From the NCBI GenBank assembly GCA_051871515.1, contig JBJECY010000126.1, positions 1 to 26,930 of the forward strand: a DNA stretch of 26,930 nt, in the 5' to 3' direction. The notes below the pieces were generated by a model. The model made no database searches and was not told the origin of the DNA. It was given only the letters and a program-made list of their open reading frames with translations. The DNA is from SFTJ01 sp051871515 (GTDB lineage: Bacteria > Bacteroidota > Bacteroidia > Bacteroidales > Muribaculaceae). This document shows, one piece after another, positions 13,680-21,907 of the stretch; the stretch's first letter is position 1; each line of letters starts with the position of its first letter. The position numbers were made by a program, and so were the translations under genes.

Positions 13680-15353
13680 CTAATTCTCCATGCGCGTGAG
13701 ATATTCGCGCGTGTCATGCGTGATGTCGCGTTTCTTCCACGGCACAAGCAGCGTCACCAGCATGCAGGCGATGCAGCCATAGAAGGTCCACCCCGACATC
13801 TCTTTCACAGCCGAGAGTGTGGCTTGCACCTGCACCTTGCCTTTCACCGACATTGCCGCCATCTCCTCGGCTTGTGCCGGCAGCTTGCCTTGATACTGCA
13901 TGCCGCGCACCGTTTGTTCGTAGCTTTGTGCAGCTTCAATGTTGGTGCGGTCAAAGTCGTGGGCATAGCGAGTGACATAATATTGCTGACGATATTGCAG
14001 CACGTTGCTATACAGTGCCGAGCCAATGCCCGGAGCAATCACCATACGCACCGAGAGCATTATGCAAACCCACGTTGACATAAATTTATAAGGCATGCGC
14101 TGATTGGCATAAACCGCCGTAAGCGAATACAGGAGCATCATGCCGGTGGCACGTATTATCACAGGCCACTTCATGTGCTCATAAAGCCCCTCGGTCTGCA
14201 CCTCAAAATACATATAGAGCGACGACAAACCAATGAGCAAGAAGCCCAGAGCAAACAGATACTTAAGGTGCAGTCCCTTGCCGCCCAATATCACGCCAAT
14301 CATGCAGCCCACAAAGTAGCCCACAAGCACCCAGTTGCCAAGGGTGGCGTTTTGCCAGTTGTCAATCTTCATGCCAACGCTGGTGAACACGTTCACAAAC
14401 ATGGCGCTTGAATTGAATATCATCAGGAACAAGAAGAGAAAAATGCCCACCCACACGCTGCGCAGCTTAAACACGCTGAGCAAGAAATAAGGGCTGCGGC
14501 GGGTCCATTCAAGCCACACAAACAGTGCAGTGAACACTATGCACAGCACCGTGGCAAGCTGTATCTCGGGAGAATCATACCAGTCGAGCACTTTGCCATA
14601 GACCATAATGTAGATAAATGAGCACATCATGCCGCAGAACACCACCACGTTGCCAAACTTGGCAAAATTGATTGGGAACTTCTTGCCTGGATAACGGTGC
14701 CACGGCATGGTGATGAACAATATGGCAATTGCCAAGAGCATGGTGCCCATCATGTAGTAGTAAACATATTGCCATTCATACTCATAAGCCAGCCAAGCAG
14801 TGAGGCATGTACCAATTTGCCCAAGTATCATAAAGAACAAATAGATGGTGGGCATGCTTTGGCCTTTTTCCTTGTCGAGCTTGTCCCAACCCTCTTCAGT
14901 GGTGGGGTCGTTGCCGGGAGTGATGTTGATGGTGGCCTCCATGCCAAAGGCATACTTGATGAGGGTGAACAGGTTGCACATCATGAGCACATTGCGCAAG
15001 AAGCCCATCACCAAGCTGCACAAGCCAAGAATGAACAGACTGTCGGTCTCGGCGCAGATGTAGCTGAGCACATACATCACCGAGAAGCCCACTATCAGCA
15101 TCATCTTCTCGCGCCTGATGCACACAAGCTGATAGAAGAACGGCGAGAATGCAGCCATGCCCACTGAGGTGACAAAGCCCACATATTGTATGTGCTCCGA
15201 CTGAATACCCAGTCCGCTGGTCATTTCACCACTGTTGGCCGAATATACGCCACCAATGGTGAGAATGGGTATAAACAGTATCATCAGGAAGATGATACCC
15301 AGCGGTTTAGGCACCCAATTATAGAACGGATAATTGCGTGGATACGACGCCAT
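13680..15353 (-). CDS. MFS transporter, efflux pump inner-membrane component (EmrB-like)
   Basis: This 557-aa protein has many hydrophobic helices, probably 12 to 14: for example PLGIIFLMILFIPILTIGGV, MMLIVGFSVMYVLSYI, YYMMGTMLLAIAILFI, IFLFLFLMIFN and a last one at WTFYGCIACMLVTLLVPW. Length and helix number fit the drug:H+ antiporter branch of the major facilitator superfamily. It follows the HlyD-like adaptor by 2 nt and a TolC-like channel stands further upstream, so it should be the proton-driven pump of a three-part exporter. A soluble stretch at about residues 470-530 precedes the last helix. The substrate cannot be told from sequence; toxic organic compounds, fatty acids or bile-type detergents are all possible. 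Confidence 0.9.
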   Translation of the reverse strand: MASYPRNYPFYNWVPKPLGIIFLMILFIPILTIGGVYSANSGEMTSGLGIQSEHIQYVGFVTSVGMAAFSPFFYQLVCIRREKMMLIVGFSVMYVLSYICAETDSLFILGLCSLVMGFLRNVLMMCNLFTLIKYAFGMEATINITPGNDPTTEEGWDKLDKEKGQSMPTIYLFFMILGQIGTCLTAWLAYEYEWQYVYYYMMGTMLLAIAILFITMPWHRYPGKKFPINFAKFGNVVVFCGMMCSFIYIMVYGKVLDWYDSPEIQLATVLCIVFTALFVWLEWTRRSPYFLLSVFKLRSVWVGIFLFLFLMIFNSSAMFVNVFTSVGMKIDNWQNATLGNWVLVGYFVGCMIGVILGGKGLHLKYLFALGFLLIGLSSLYMYFEVQTEGLYEHMKWPVIIRATGMMLLYSLTAVYANQRMPYKFMSTWVCIMLSVRMVIAPGIGSALYSNVLQYRQQYYVTRYAHDFDRTNIEAAQSYEQTVRGMQYQGKLPAQAEEMAAMSVKGKVQVQATLSAVKEMSGWTFYGCIACMLVTLLVPWKKRDITHDTREYLTRMEN

Positions 15354-15355
15354 GA

Positions 15356-16465
15356 TTATTTCCTTTCGGCCTTAACCACTACCATCATGCCGGCAGCCAA
15401 TCGTTGATTATCTTCACTTGTCAATCCCTCAAAGTCGATGCGCACGGGCACGCGCTGTTGTATCTTCACAAAGTTACCTGCCGAGTTGTCGGTTGGCACC
15501 AGCGAGAACTTTGAACCTGTGGCTGCCGAGATGGCTGTGATTTTGCCATAAAACTCACGGTCGCCAAGGGCGTCAACAGTGACACGCACTTTCTGACCCA
15601 CAAACAGGTTCTCGATTTGAGTTTCCTTATAGTTTGCCACCACCCATTTCTCAGTGTCGGGGATAATGTTGGTGATTGTGGTTCCGGCATTGATGTATTG
15701 TCCGTCTTCAATGGCACGGCGGCCCAATTTGCCGTCGCACGGAGCAACCACAACGGTGTAAGACAGATTGAGCTTAGCCATCTCAAGGGCTGCTGTGGCG
15801 CGTTCAATGGCAGCCTCGGTGTTGGCGCGGCGGGTTTGCACCTCGTTGACACCCGAGAATGCAGCCTTTTGCTGACGTTTCACCGACTCAAGTTTCTCGC
15901 GGGTTGCCTGCAACTCGGTTTCAATCTGTTCAAGCTGTATTGGAGTGGCAGCCTTGCGCTCAACCAGGTTTTGATAGCGTTGGCGGTCTTTCTCAAGCTT
16001 GGCAATGCGTATTTCAATCTCGCTGATTGATGCAGCATAAACCGATGCCGAGCTTTGTGTGGTGCGCAATGTGGCATCCATCACGTTGGCGCCTGCCAAA
16101 GCATCTTTAAGGGCAGCTTCAGCTTCCATCACGCGTATTTTATATTCACGGTCATCGAGCACCAGCAAGGTATCGCCCTTCTTCACGCTCTGATGTTCAG
16201 TGAAATACACCTTCTTAATATAGCCTGTGGCACGCACGTTCACCGGCGACAGGTATTGCTCAATCTGGGCATCGTTGCAGGTCTCGGTCTTTTTATAGTC
16301 GAGAAACAGCATAGTCACCTTCACCACGCCCCACACAATCACAGCCACGCCAAGAAAGCTGGCAATGATTTGACGGCGACGCTGCCTTTTGAGTTTCTGC
16401 AAACGGGTTTCGTGAGTAGTCTCTTGTACTGACTCTTGGCTATTATAATCGTTCTTGTTTTCCAT
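15356..16465 (-). CDS. HlyD/EmrA-family periplasmic adaptor protein
   Basis: The 369-aa membrane-fusion protein links the inner-membrane pump to the outer-membrane channel. It has a basic cytoplasmic start (KLKRQRRRQ), one transmembrane helix at about residues 32-56 and a lipoyl half at YLSPVNVRATGYIKKVYFTE with HQSVKKGDTLLVLDDREY. A long alpha-helical hairpin covers about residues 80-215 (for example LEKDRQRYQNLVERKAATPI). The second lipoyl half follows (VVVAPCDGKLGRRAIEDGQY), then the beta-barrel domain. This is the EmrA type. The stop is 2 nt before the MFS start, so translation is coupled. It follows the TolC-like gene by 79 nt. Confidence 0.93.
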   Translation of the reverse strand: MENKNDYNSQESVQETTHETRLQKLKRQRRRQIIASFLGVAVIVWGVVKVTMLFLDYKKTETCNDAQIEQYLSPVNVRATGYIKKVYFTEHQSVKKGDTLLVLDDREYKIRVMEAEAALKDALAGANVMDATLRTTQSSASVYAASISEIEIRIAKLEKDRQRYQNLVERKAATPIQLEQIETELQATREKLESVKRQQKAAFSGVNEVQTRRANTEAAIERATAALEMAKLNLSYTVVVAPCDGKLGRRAIEDGQYINAGTTITNIIPDTEKWVVANYKETQIENLFVGQKVRVTVDALGDREFYGKITAISAATGSKFSLVPTDNSAGNFVKIQQRVPVRIDFEGLTSEDNQRLAAGMMVVVKAERK

Positions 16466-16544
16466 TTTATTTATAGTTTTATTGTTGTGGTGAAATCTTT
16501 TTTATAAATGTTTTTTCTTTTACAGCTGTTGTCGTAAGCCTGCA

Positions 16545-17873
16545 TCAATTGTTGCCCAGCAACTTATTCAACTGCCCAGTGAGTTTAAGCAGCGTGAGGT
16601 TCGACATCTTGAAGTTGTAGTGTGCTGTGAGATAGTTGTTTTGAGCCGAGCTCAGCTGCATCTCATCTTGTAGCACCTCGGTCATTGAGGCAATCCCCTC
16701 ACGGTAACGGTCGGTGGTCACCTTATACACATCATCGGCAAGCAGATAATTATCCTTCTGCTTCACATAGTTGCGCTGATTGTTCTGCACATCGTTGATG
16801 GCATTGAGATATTGAGTCTGCATGCTCTTATAAGCGTTTTCATACGATAAGCGAGCATTGTCAATATCAATTTGAGCCTTACGCACCTTAGTGCGGCGAG
16901 CAAAACCATCAAAGATGGGCACGCGCAGCGATATGCCTATGCCATTTGAGCCATACCAGTGATTCGACTCGCCCGAGTGGAACCAGTTCTTAAACTTATC
17001 GGTATAAGCCGAATACATCACATTGCCGGTGAGCGCCAACGATGGCAAATACTCCTCTTTGGCAAGTTTCTTTTGCTGCTCGGCAAGCACCACCTGATTT
17101 TGCAACAACTGCAATTCATTAAGGTTCACGTCAAGCCCGCGCATCTCAGGAATTTCAACTTGGGTGTCACCGTCAACCACCACAGCAATCTCCTGCTCAA
17201 CAGGATAATCCATCACATACTTAAGCATGTTGTATTGCTGCACCAGCATGGCCTGAGCGTTGTCATATTGCACCTGCATATTCTCAAGATTGATATTCAC
17301 GCGCTTCACATCAACCTCAATAGCCATATCGTTGTCGTAAAACGCCACGGTGATGTCGCGTAGCTCCTTGAGGCGGCCAATGTTGTCATAAACCAGTGCC
17401 AACTGCTCCTCAGTGTTCTGAGCCATGTAATACATATTGCTGATTTGCATAATCAAGTCCTCGCGAGCCTTTTCATACGAAAGCTCATTGAGGCGGTCAA
17501 CCGTCTTGGCAACCTTCACCGCGGTGAGAGCCATCTGATTGTAGAGAGGCATCTGCAATTGCAGCCCAGCAGCCGCATTATATTGCAGAGTCTTGGTTAC
17601 GTTATACTGCTTGCCGTAGGCAGTGCCATCGGTCACCGACACCGGCGGAGCAAAATTGTCGTTAAACGAAGCCACAGCATTGATTTGCGGCAACAACTTG
17701 GCACGATTCTCACTGATGGTGAGTTTGCCTTTTTGCACATCGCCCTCTGCCGTCTTCAGCATCAGGTTGTTTGATAAGCCTATCTTTAGGCATTCTTCAA
17801 GGGTGAGTCGCGTTTGTGCTGCTGAAGGCACACATAGCCCCACCACTGCTAAAACTAATAATACTAATCTCAT
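16545..17873 (-). CDS. TolC-family outer-membrane efflux protein
   Basis: The 442-aa protein has a signal peptide (MRLVLLVLAVVGLCVPSAAQ) and two repeated outer-membrane-efflux domains. The first starts at LTLEECLKIGLSNNLMLKTA and the second includes NLNELQLLQNQVVLAEQQKK; both are rich in long helices, with Tyr-rich strands for the barrel. It forms the trimeric tunnel of the exporter. As the first gene of the operon it has a consensus promoter 27 nt upstream, and a G-rich tract stands directly before that promoter. No regulator gene of the TetR, MarR or AraC type is adjacent. Confidence 0.95.
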   Translation of the reverse strand: MRLVLLVLAVVGLCVPSAAQTRLTLEECLKIGLSNNLMLKTAEGDVQKGKLTISENRAKLLPQINAVASFNDNFAPPVSVTDGTAYGKQYNVTKTLQYNAAAGLQLQMPLYNQMALTAVKVAKTVDRLNELSYEKAREDLIMQISNMYYMAQNTEEQLALVYDNIGRLKELRDITVAFYDNDMAIEVDVKRVNINLENMQVQYDNAQAMLVQQYNMLKYVMDYPVEQEIAVVVDGDTQVEIPEMRGLDVNLNELQLLQNQVVLAEQQKKLAKEEYLPSLALTGNVMYSAYTDKFKNWFHSGESNHWYGSNGIGISLRVPIFDGFARRTKVRKAQIDIDNARLSYENAYKSMQTQYLNAINDVQNNQRNYVKQKDNYLLADDVYKVTTDRYREGIASMTEVLQDEMQLSSAQNNYLTAHYNFKMSNLTLLKLTGQLNKLLGNN

Positions 17874-17899
17874 ATCTATTACTCTATTTTTTCAGTGCG

Positions 17900-17930
17900 C
17901 AAAGTTACACCCAATCTTTCTATTTGCAAT
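17900..17930 (-). promoter_or_regulatory. Promoter of the efflux operon
   Basis: On the minus strand: ATTG (17927-17930), a 19-nt spacer, TAACTTTG (17900-17907). This matches the Bacteroides consensus. The predicted leader is about 20 nt long. The G-free tract begins exactly at the -33 box. Confidence 0.75.
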
Positions 17931-18066
17931 ATTCATTATCCACCATCAACTATTCATTTTCACACATCACCCACTTTTTTACCCCCAATCAACTCATATT
18001 TACCCACATATCCCCATCCCCACCTCAACACACCCACCCCACCTCAACACCCCCATCTCCCCCACC
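17927..18066 (-). other. 140-bp G-free tract; G-quadruplex-forming minus strand
   Basis: The plus strand has no G from 17927 to 18066. The minus strand therefore has no C and carries nine runs of three to five G (in plus coordinates 17970-17972, 17982-17986, 18003-18005, 18012-18015, 18018-18021, 18033-18035, 18037-18040, 18050-18054, 18059-18063). The last six lie within 52 nt and meet the usual G3+N1-12 G4 pattern. It is located between the divergent promoters of the efflux operon and the 18278 gene. Apart from these two promoters I see no gene in 17874-18277. Confidence 0.85.
18018..18050. repeat. Two copies of a 14-mer, period 19 bp
   Basis: CCCCACCTCAACAC occurs at 18018-18031 and again at 18037-18050, inside the G-free tract. 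It may reflect local duplication that built up the C-runs. Confidence 0.8.
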
Positions 18067-18156
18067 GCCAACAACAACCAATCATAATGTAAGGCCTTGT
18101 TAGCAGATGATTCTTTTATGCTTGTCATGAGCCGGGGGGGTAAGATGTGCGAGATG

Positions 18157-18188
18157 TTTGTTTCTGCGAGGGTTTTTCATTAACTTTG
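18157..18188 (+). promoter_or_regulatory. Consensus promoter of the 18278 lipoprotein gene
   Basis: TTTG (18157-18160), a 20-nt spacer and TAACTTTG (18181-18188) match the Bacteroides sigma-ABfr consensus exactly. The leader to the ATG at 18278 is about 83 nt. Confidence 0.8.
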
Positions 18189-18209
18189 CAGAGTGAAGAA
18201 ACGAGCTTA

Positions 18210-18266
18210 GGCTTTTAAAGCCATATACTTATATATAAACCACCGTTAGCACTATGCCTCGGGCAT
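18210..18266 (+). other. Two small hairpins in the leader of the 18278 gene
   Basis: GGCTTTTAAAGCC (18210-18222) and ATGCCTCGGGCAT (18254-18266, 5-bp stem, 3-nt loop) lie in the predicted leader. The second ends 11 nt before the start codon and could influence ribosome access. Confidence 0.4.
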
Positions 18267-18277
18267 GAGATAGCAGA

Positions 18278-20872
18278 ATGAGAGTCTTCAGCATCACATT
18301 GGTCATAGCAGCTTGCCTGCTTGTTGTTGCCACCGCGTGCAGCAACAACAACATGAGCAACGACGTGATTGCCGCTTGCGATGAATACATCGTTACGGGC
18401 GACAGCGTGGTTGAGGGTGAGTTTGTGGCTTATGCTCCGTCGCGCACAAGCATAGTTTCAAACTTCCGCGACACGGTGCGCAACACGCCTATGGCTCCTG
18501 TGCCTGTGCGGTTGGCATTCAACATGCGCGATAACGAGTTGCCGCAAGGTCTTTTCCACATGGTTGACCCTACCACCGACACGGTGCTGATTGTGGCAGG
18601 CGAACCGCAAGAAGTGGCTGCCGCGCCTGCTCACGTCATCTCGCCCGACACCCGTTGCACCCTGAAGGTTGACCTCACAGCTATGGAACGGGCTTTCAGC
18701 AAAGACGGCGTTTACATCACCGCCACTGGCGACTCAATATTCAGCGACGAGTTTAACGGCGTGTGGGTGATGGGCAACGTGTCACCGCTTTCGTGGAGTC
18801 TTGCTTCGCTTTCTGGCAACAACCGCACCAAGCTGCGCAAGTCGCAAGAGCCGGGCTTCTATGAGCTCGACGTCACATTTGCTCCCACTGAATATGCCCG
18901 TAGCAACATTTTCAGCCAATGGAGCATAGATGAGCCTAATGGCGATTATCCGCGATTCACCTCTCACGAACTGCTGGTTGACGCCATCTACAATATGTCA
19001 ATCAACACCATCAACAACGCCAATTTTGAGGAACTCCCCACCAGTCAACTCTCGCTGGCGGTGATGCTCTCGTTGGCCTATCTGAAGCCCGATTTGTGCC
19101 AAAAACTGCTTCGCAGCAAAGTGCACAACCGCATCATTGACCAAGACCCGCTCAACCGATACACCTTTCCGGTGGTCAACGACCGCCTGATTTGGACAGC
19201 GGCAGCATGGCACGTTTACTGCGCCAACGGCGACAAGCGCTGGCTTAAATATGCCTACGATGTCACGCTCAACACCTTGCAGCAGTTTGAGCACGTTGTG
19301 TTTTGCGACCACCTTTTCCTGGTGCACGGATGCGACAGTTACTCAAACCTTGAAACGCAATATCCGCGATGGATGCAGCCTAAAGACTATTTTGAAAGTC
19401 TAAGGCTCAGCACCAACGTCATCTATGCTCATAGCCTCTATCTGCTCTCGCTCATGGCTGAGGAAATGGGCATCAACGGCGACCAATACTATACCTCCTA
19501 CCAACGCATGAAGGACAGCATCAACCAAAACATGTGGAACGAGAGCCGCGGACGCTATTGCTCATATCTCATCAACGAGGCTTCGCTTGCGCAGTCAACA
19601 CAGTCGTGCAACATCTCGCAAGCCGCCTGCATTCTCTTTAACATTGCCGACGATGGGCGTGCCACAACATTGCTGAGCCATACTCCAATCTACACCTACG
19701 GCATCCCCACAACCTATCCTGCCGATATCATTGCTCAGGGGCAAGACTTCCTGCCATTTGTGCAAGCAATGTGGAACATGGCTGCCGCAACCTACGGCAA
19801 TATGGACCTGCTGAGGCGCGGATTGGCAGCCCTTTACAGGCACATCGCTTTCTACGGCTTTGCCAACACCGATTACACTTACAGCGAACAAGTGCTCAAC
19901 GCCTGCGCCACAGCCGCCATGACACTCAAAGCAATGGCAGGCATAGAAATGTCGCCCGAAGGCATTGAGTTTAACCCCGTGGTGCCACAAGGGTACAAAG
20001 GCAGCCGCAAGCTGCGCGGCATCACCTATCGCGGTGCCACCTTCGACCTCACTTTGCACGGCAACGGCAACGCGATTAAGGAAATAATGCTCAACGGCAA
20101 GCCCTGCAACTCGAATTTCTTCCCTGCCGGCACACAAGGACACCACTTGGTGGAAATAACCCTCACAAGCAATCCTGCCCATGAGCAGAACGTGGTGATG
20201 GCAAAGCCAACCATACGCCCATTCACCCCTTATGTGACTTGGAACGGCGACAGCGCCACCATCATCAACTACAATCCGCAACTAACCTACTCGGTGACCA
20301 TTGGCAATCACACCTACAACGGTGTTCACCGCATCTTTGCCATGCCCACAATGAGCGCCGAGGCAGCCTCATGCATGGCTTATGTGAGCGCCCGCAGCGG
20401 CAAAATCAGCAGTCACATCTCAATGCCTCACATCATTGCCCAGCCACAAGCCATTGCCACCTACAGCCTTGCCAAAGCAGCCATTCAGGGCACCACGCTG
20501 CTCACCGGCAACCTCACAAAACAGGTGGTTGAATTTACGCCCGACAAAAACTCAACCATAAAGCTGCAAGTAAACGTTGACCAACCGGGCACCTATTTCC
20601 TTGACCTCTATTACAGCAACGGCGCCACAACCACAAGAGCCACGCCAATGTGTAAAGTCACCGTCAACACCCACCCGCAAGACGAGTTGGTGCTGCCACA
20701 GCGAGGCGTCAACCAATGGCACACGTTTGGCTACACCAACATGATAAGCGTGCCACTGCTCAAAGGCAGCAACACCATTGTGCTGCAATATGACCCTGCC
20801 ACCGGTTCAAGCCGTAAACCAGCCATGCAGCCCATTGCGCTGCTGCACCATCTCAGGCTCATCAAACAATAA
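18278..20872 (+). CDS. Putative glycoside hydrolase lipoprotein, six-hairpin (alpha/alpha)6 type
   Basis: This 864-aa protein begins with a lipoprotein signal whose likely acylated residue is Cys21 (VVATAC). An N-terminal beta-rich part (about residues 30-200) is followed by a helical region (about 205-570) with motifs such as DRLIWTAAAWHVYCANGDKR, YPRWMQPKDYFESLRLSTNV, MKDSINQNMWNESRGRYCSY and TYSEQVLNACATAAMTLKAM. They resemble the alpha/alpha toroids of glycogen-debranching, MGH1-like and rhamnosidase-type enzymes. Next comes a beta-sandwich like the C-terminal domain of rhamnosidases (GITYRGATFDLTLHGNGNAI), and residues of about 730-864 look like a carbohydrate-binding domain (VNVDQPGTYFLDLYYSNGAT). 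I cannot assign catalytic acids or a numbered GH family. It is monocistronic by its own promoter. Substrate unknown. Confidence 0.6.
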   Translation: MRVFSITLVIAACLLVVATACSNNNMSNDVIAACDEYIVTGDSVVEGEFVAYAPSRTSIVSNFRDTVRNTPMAPVPVRLAFNMRDNELPQGLFHMVDPTTDTVLIVAGEPQEVAAAPAHVISPDTRCTLKVDLTAMERAFSKDGVYITATGDSIFSDEFNGVWVMGNVSPLSWSLASLSGNNRTKLRKSQEPGFYELDVTFAPTEYARSNIFSQWSIDEPNGDYPRFTSHELLVDAIYNMSINTINNANFEELPTSQLSLAVMLSLAYLKPDLCQKLLRSKVHNRIIDQDPLNRYTFPVVNDRLIWTAAAWHVYCANGDKRWLKYAYDVTLNTLQQFEHVVFCDHLFLVHGCDSYSNLETQYPRWMQPKDYFESLRLSTNVIYAHSLYLLSLMAEEMGINGDQYYTSYQRMKDSINQNMWNESRGRYCSYLINEASLAQSTQSCNISQAACILFNIADDGRATTLLSHTPIYTYGIPTTYPADIIAQGQDFLPFVQAMWNMAAATYGNMDLLRRGLAALYRHIAFYGFANTDYTYSEQVLNACATAAMTLKAMAGIEMSPEGIEFNPVVPQGYKGSRKLRGITYRGATFDLTLHGNGNAIKEIMLNGKPCNSNFFPAGTQGHHLVEITLTSNPAHEQNVVMAKPTIRPFTPYVTWNGDSATIINYNPQLTYSVTIGNHTYNGVHRIFAMPTMSAEAASCMAYVSARSGKISSHISMPHIIAQPQAIATYSLAKAAIQGTTLLTGNLTKQVVEFTPDKNSTIKLQVNVDQPGTYFLDLYYSNGATTTRATPMCKVTVNTHPQDELVLPQRGVNQWHTFGYTNMISVPLLKGSNTIVLQYDPATGSSRKPAMQPIALLHHLRLIKQ

Positions 20873-20957
20873 TCGTCGGCCGACTTTATGCAGCCTCCAA
20901 TGCCACATCTTGCATAGCTTTTGTGGGCAAACAATAATAATGTAGCAAAAAAATTAC

Positions 20958-20965
20958 TAAATTTG
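20958..20965 (+). promoter_or_regulatory. -7 box of the nfnAB pair
   Basis: TAAATTTG followed by CATCGGCAT is a perfect TAnnTTTG match 88 nt upstream of the ATG at 21054. There is no good TTTG -33 box. Confidence 0.5.
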
Positions 20966-21053
20966 CATCGGCATAGAGATATTGATAGCCAAGTGCATCA
21001 CTTCATCTAAATCTAAGTAAATAAACAAAAACAAACATAAACGCTATATTTTT

Positions 21054-21833
21054 ATGAACAAAATCATAAGCAAAGAGCACTTCTCACAAAATGTGGTGAA
21101 GTTGGTGGTTGAAGCGCCACTGATAGCCAAAGCCCGCCGCGCCGGGCACTTCGTGATTGTGCGCTGCGGCCAACACGGCGAGCGCATTCCGCTCACCATT
21201 GCCGATGCCGACATCGCCAAAGGCACCATCACACTGGTGATACAAGCCGTTGGCGAATCGACCAAGAAAATATGCGCCCTCAACCAAGGCGATTGCCTCA
21301 CCGACGTGGTTGGTCCGCTGGGACAGGCCACGCGCATTGAGAACTACGGCACCGTGGTGTGCTGTGGCGGAGGCGTGGGCGTGGCTCCGCTGCTGCCCAT
21401 TGTGCGCGCCCTCAAGGCTGCCGGCAACCGCGTCATCAGCGTGCTTGCCGCCCGCACCAAAGAGCTTATCATCCTTGAGGATGAAGTGAGAGCAAGCAGC
21501 GACGAGGTGATAATCATGACCGATGACGGCTCATACGGACAAAAAGGACTCATCACCACAGGCGTTGAGCAAGTGATATTGCGCGAAAAAGTGAACCGCG
21601 TTGAAACCATTGGCCCTGCCATCATGATGAAGTTTGTGGCTCAGCTCACAAAGAAATATGACATTCCCACCGAGTGCTCGCTCAATGCAGTGATGGTTGA
21701 CGGCACCGGCATGTGCGGAGCCTGCCGCGTGAGCGTGGGCGGCAAAACACGCTTTGTGTGCGTTGAAGGCCCTGAGTTTGATGCCCACCAAGTGGACTTC
21801 GACGGACTCTTGGCACGCCTCAAATCATATTGA
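21054..21833 (+). CDS. nfnA: Ferredoxin-NADP reductase small subunit (NfnA; dihydroorotate dehydrogenase electron-transfer-like)
   Basis: The 259-aa protein has an FAD-binding domain (GHFVIVRCGQHGERIPLTIAD) and an NAD-binding domain with GGGVGVAPLLP at residues 105-115. Its C-terminal [2Fe-2S] site is VDGTGMCGACRVSVGGK plus VCVEGPEFD, giving Cys221, Cys224 and Cys236. The fourth ligand is probably Asp216, as in the NfnA structures, where three Cys and one Asp hold the cluster. With the next gene it forms the electron-bifurcating NADH-dependent reduced ferredoxin:NADP oxidoreductase, or a relative described as a sulfide dehydrogenase. It is cytoplasmic. The gap to the partner gene is 74 nt. 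Confidence 0.88.
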   Translation: MNKIISKEHFSQNVVKLVVEAPLIAKARRAGHFVIVRCGQHGERIPLTIADADIAKGTITLVIQAVGESTKKICALNQGDCLTDVVGPLGQATRIENYGTVVCCGGGVGVAPLLPIVRALKAAGNRVISVLAARTKELIILEDEVRASSDEVIIMTDDGSYGQKGLITTGVEQVILREKVNRVETIGPAIMMKFVAQLTKKYDIPTECSLNAVMVDGTGMCGACRVSVGGKTRFVCVEGPEFDAHQVDFDGLLARLKSY

Positions 21834-21907
21834 TGCGCTGAAAGCTACGCTTTAACTTATCACTCTCCACCACAAAAAACATTTCACATCAACCCAAGCA
21901 TAACAAT

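Noticed and set aside
18018..18050. CRISPR-like short repeat
   Set aside because: Only two 14-bp copies with a 5-bp gap, no spacers and no cas genes.
19595..20281. 228-codon minus-strand open frame inside the 18278 gene
   Set aside because: It is a shadow with a Cys/His/Val-rich translation and no promoter or domain.
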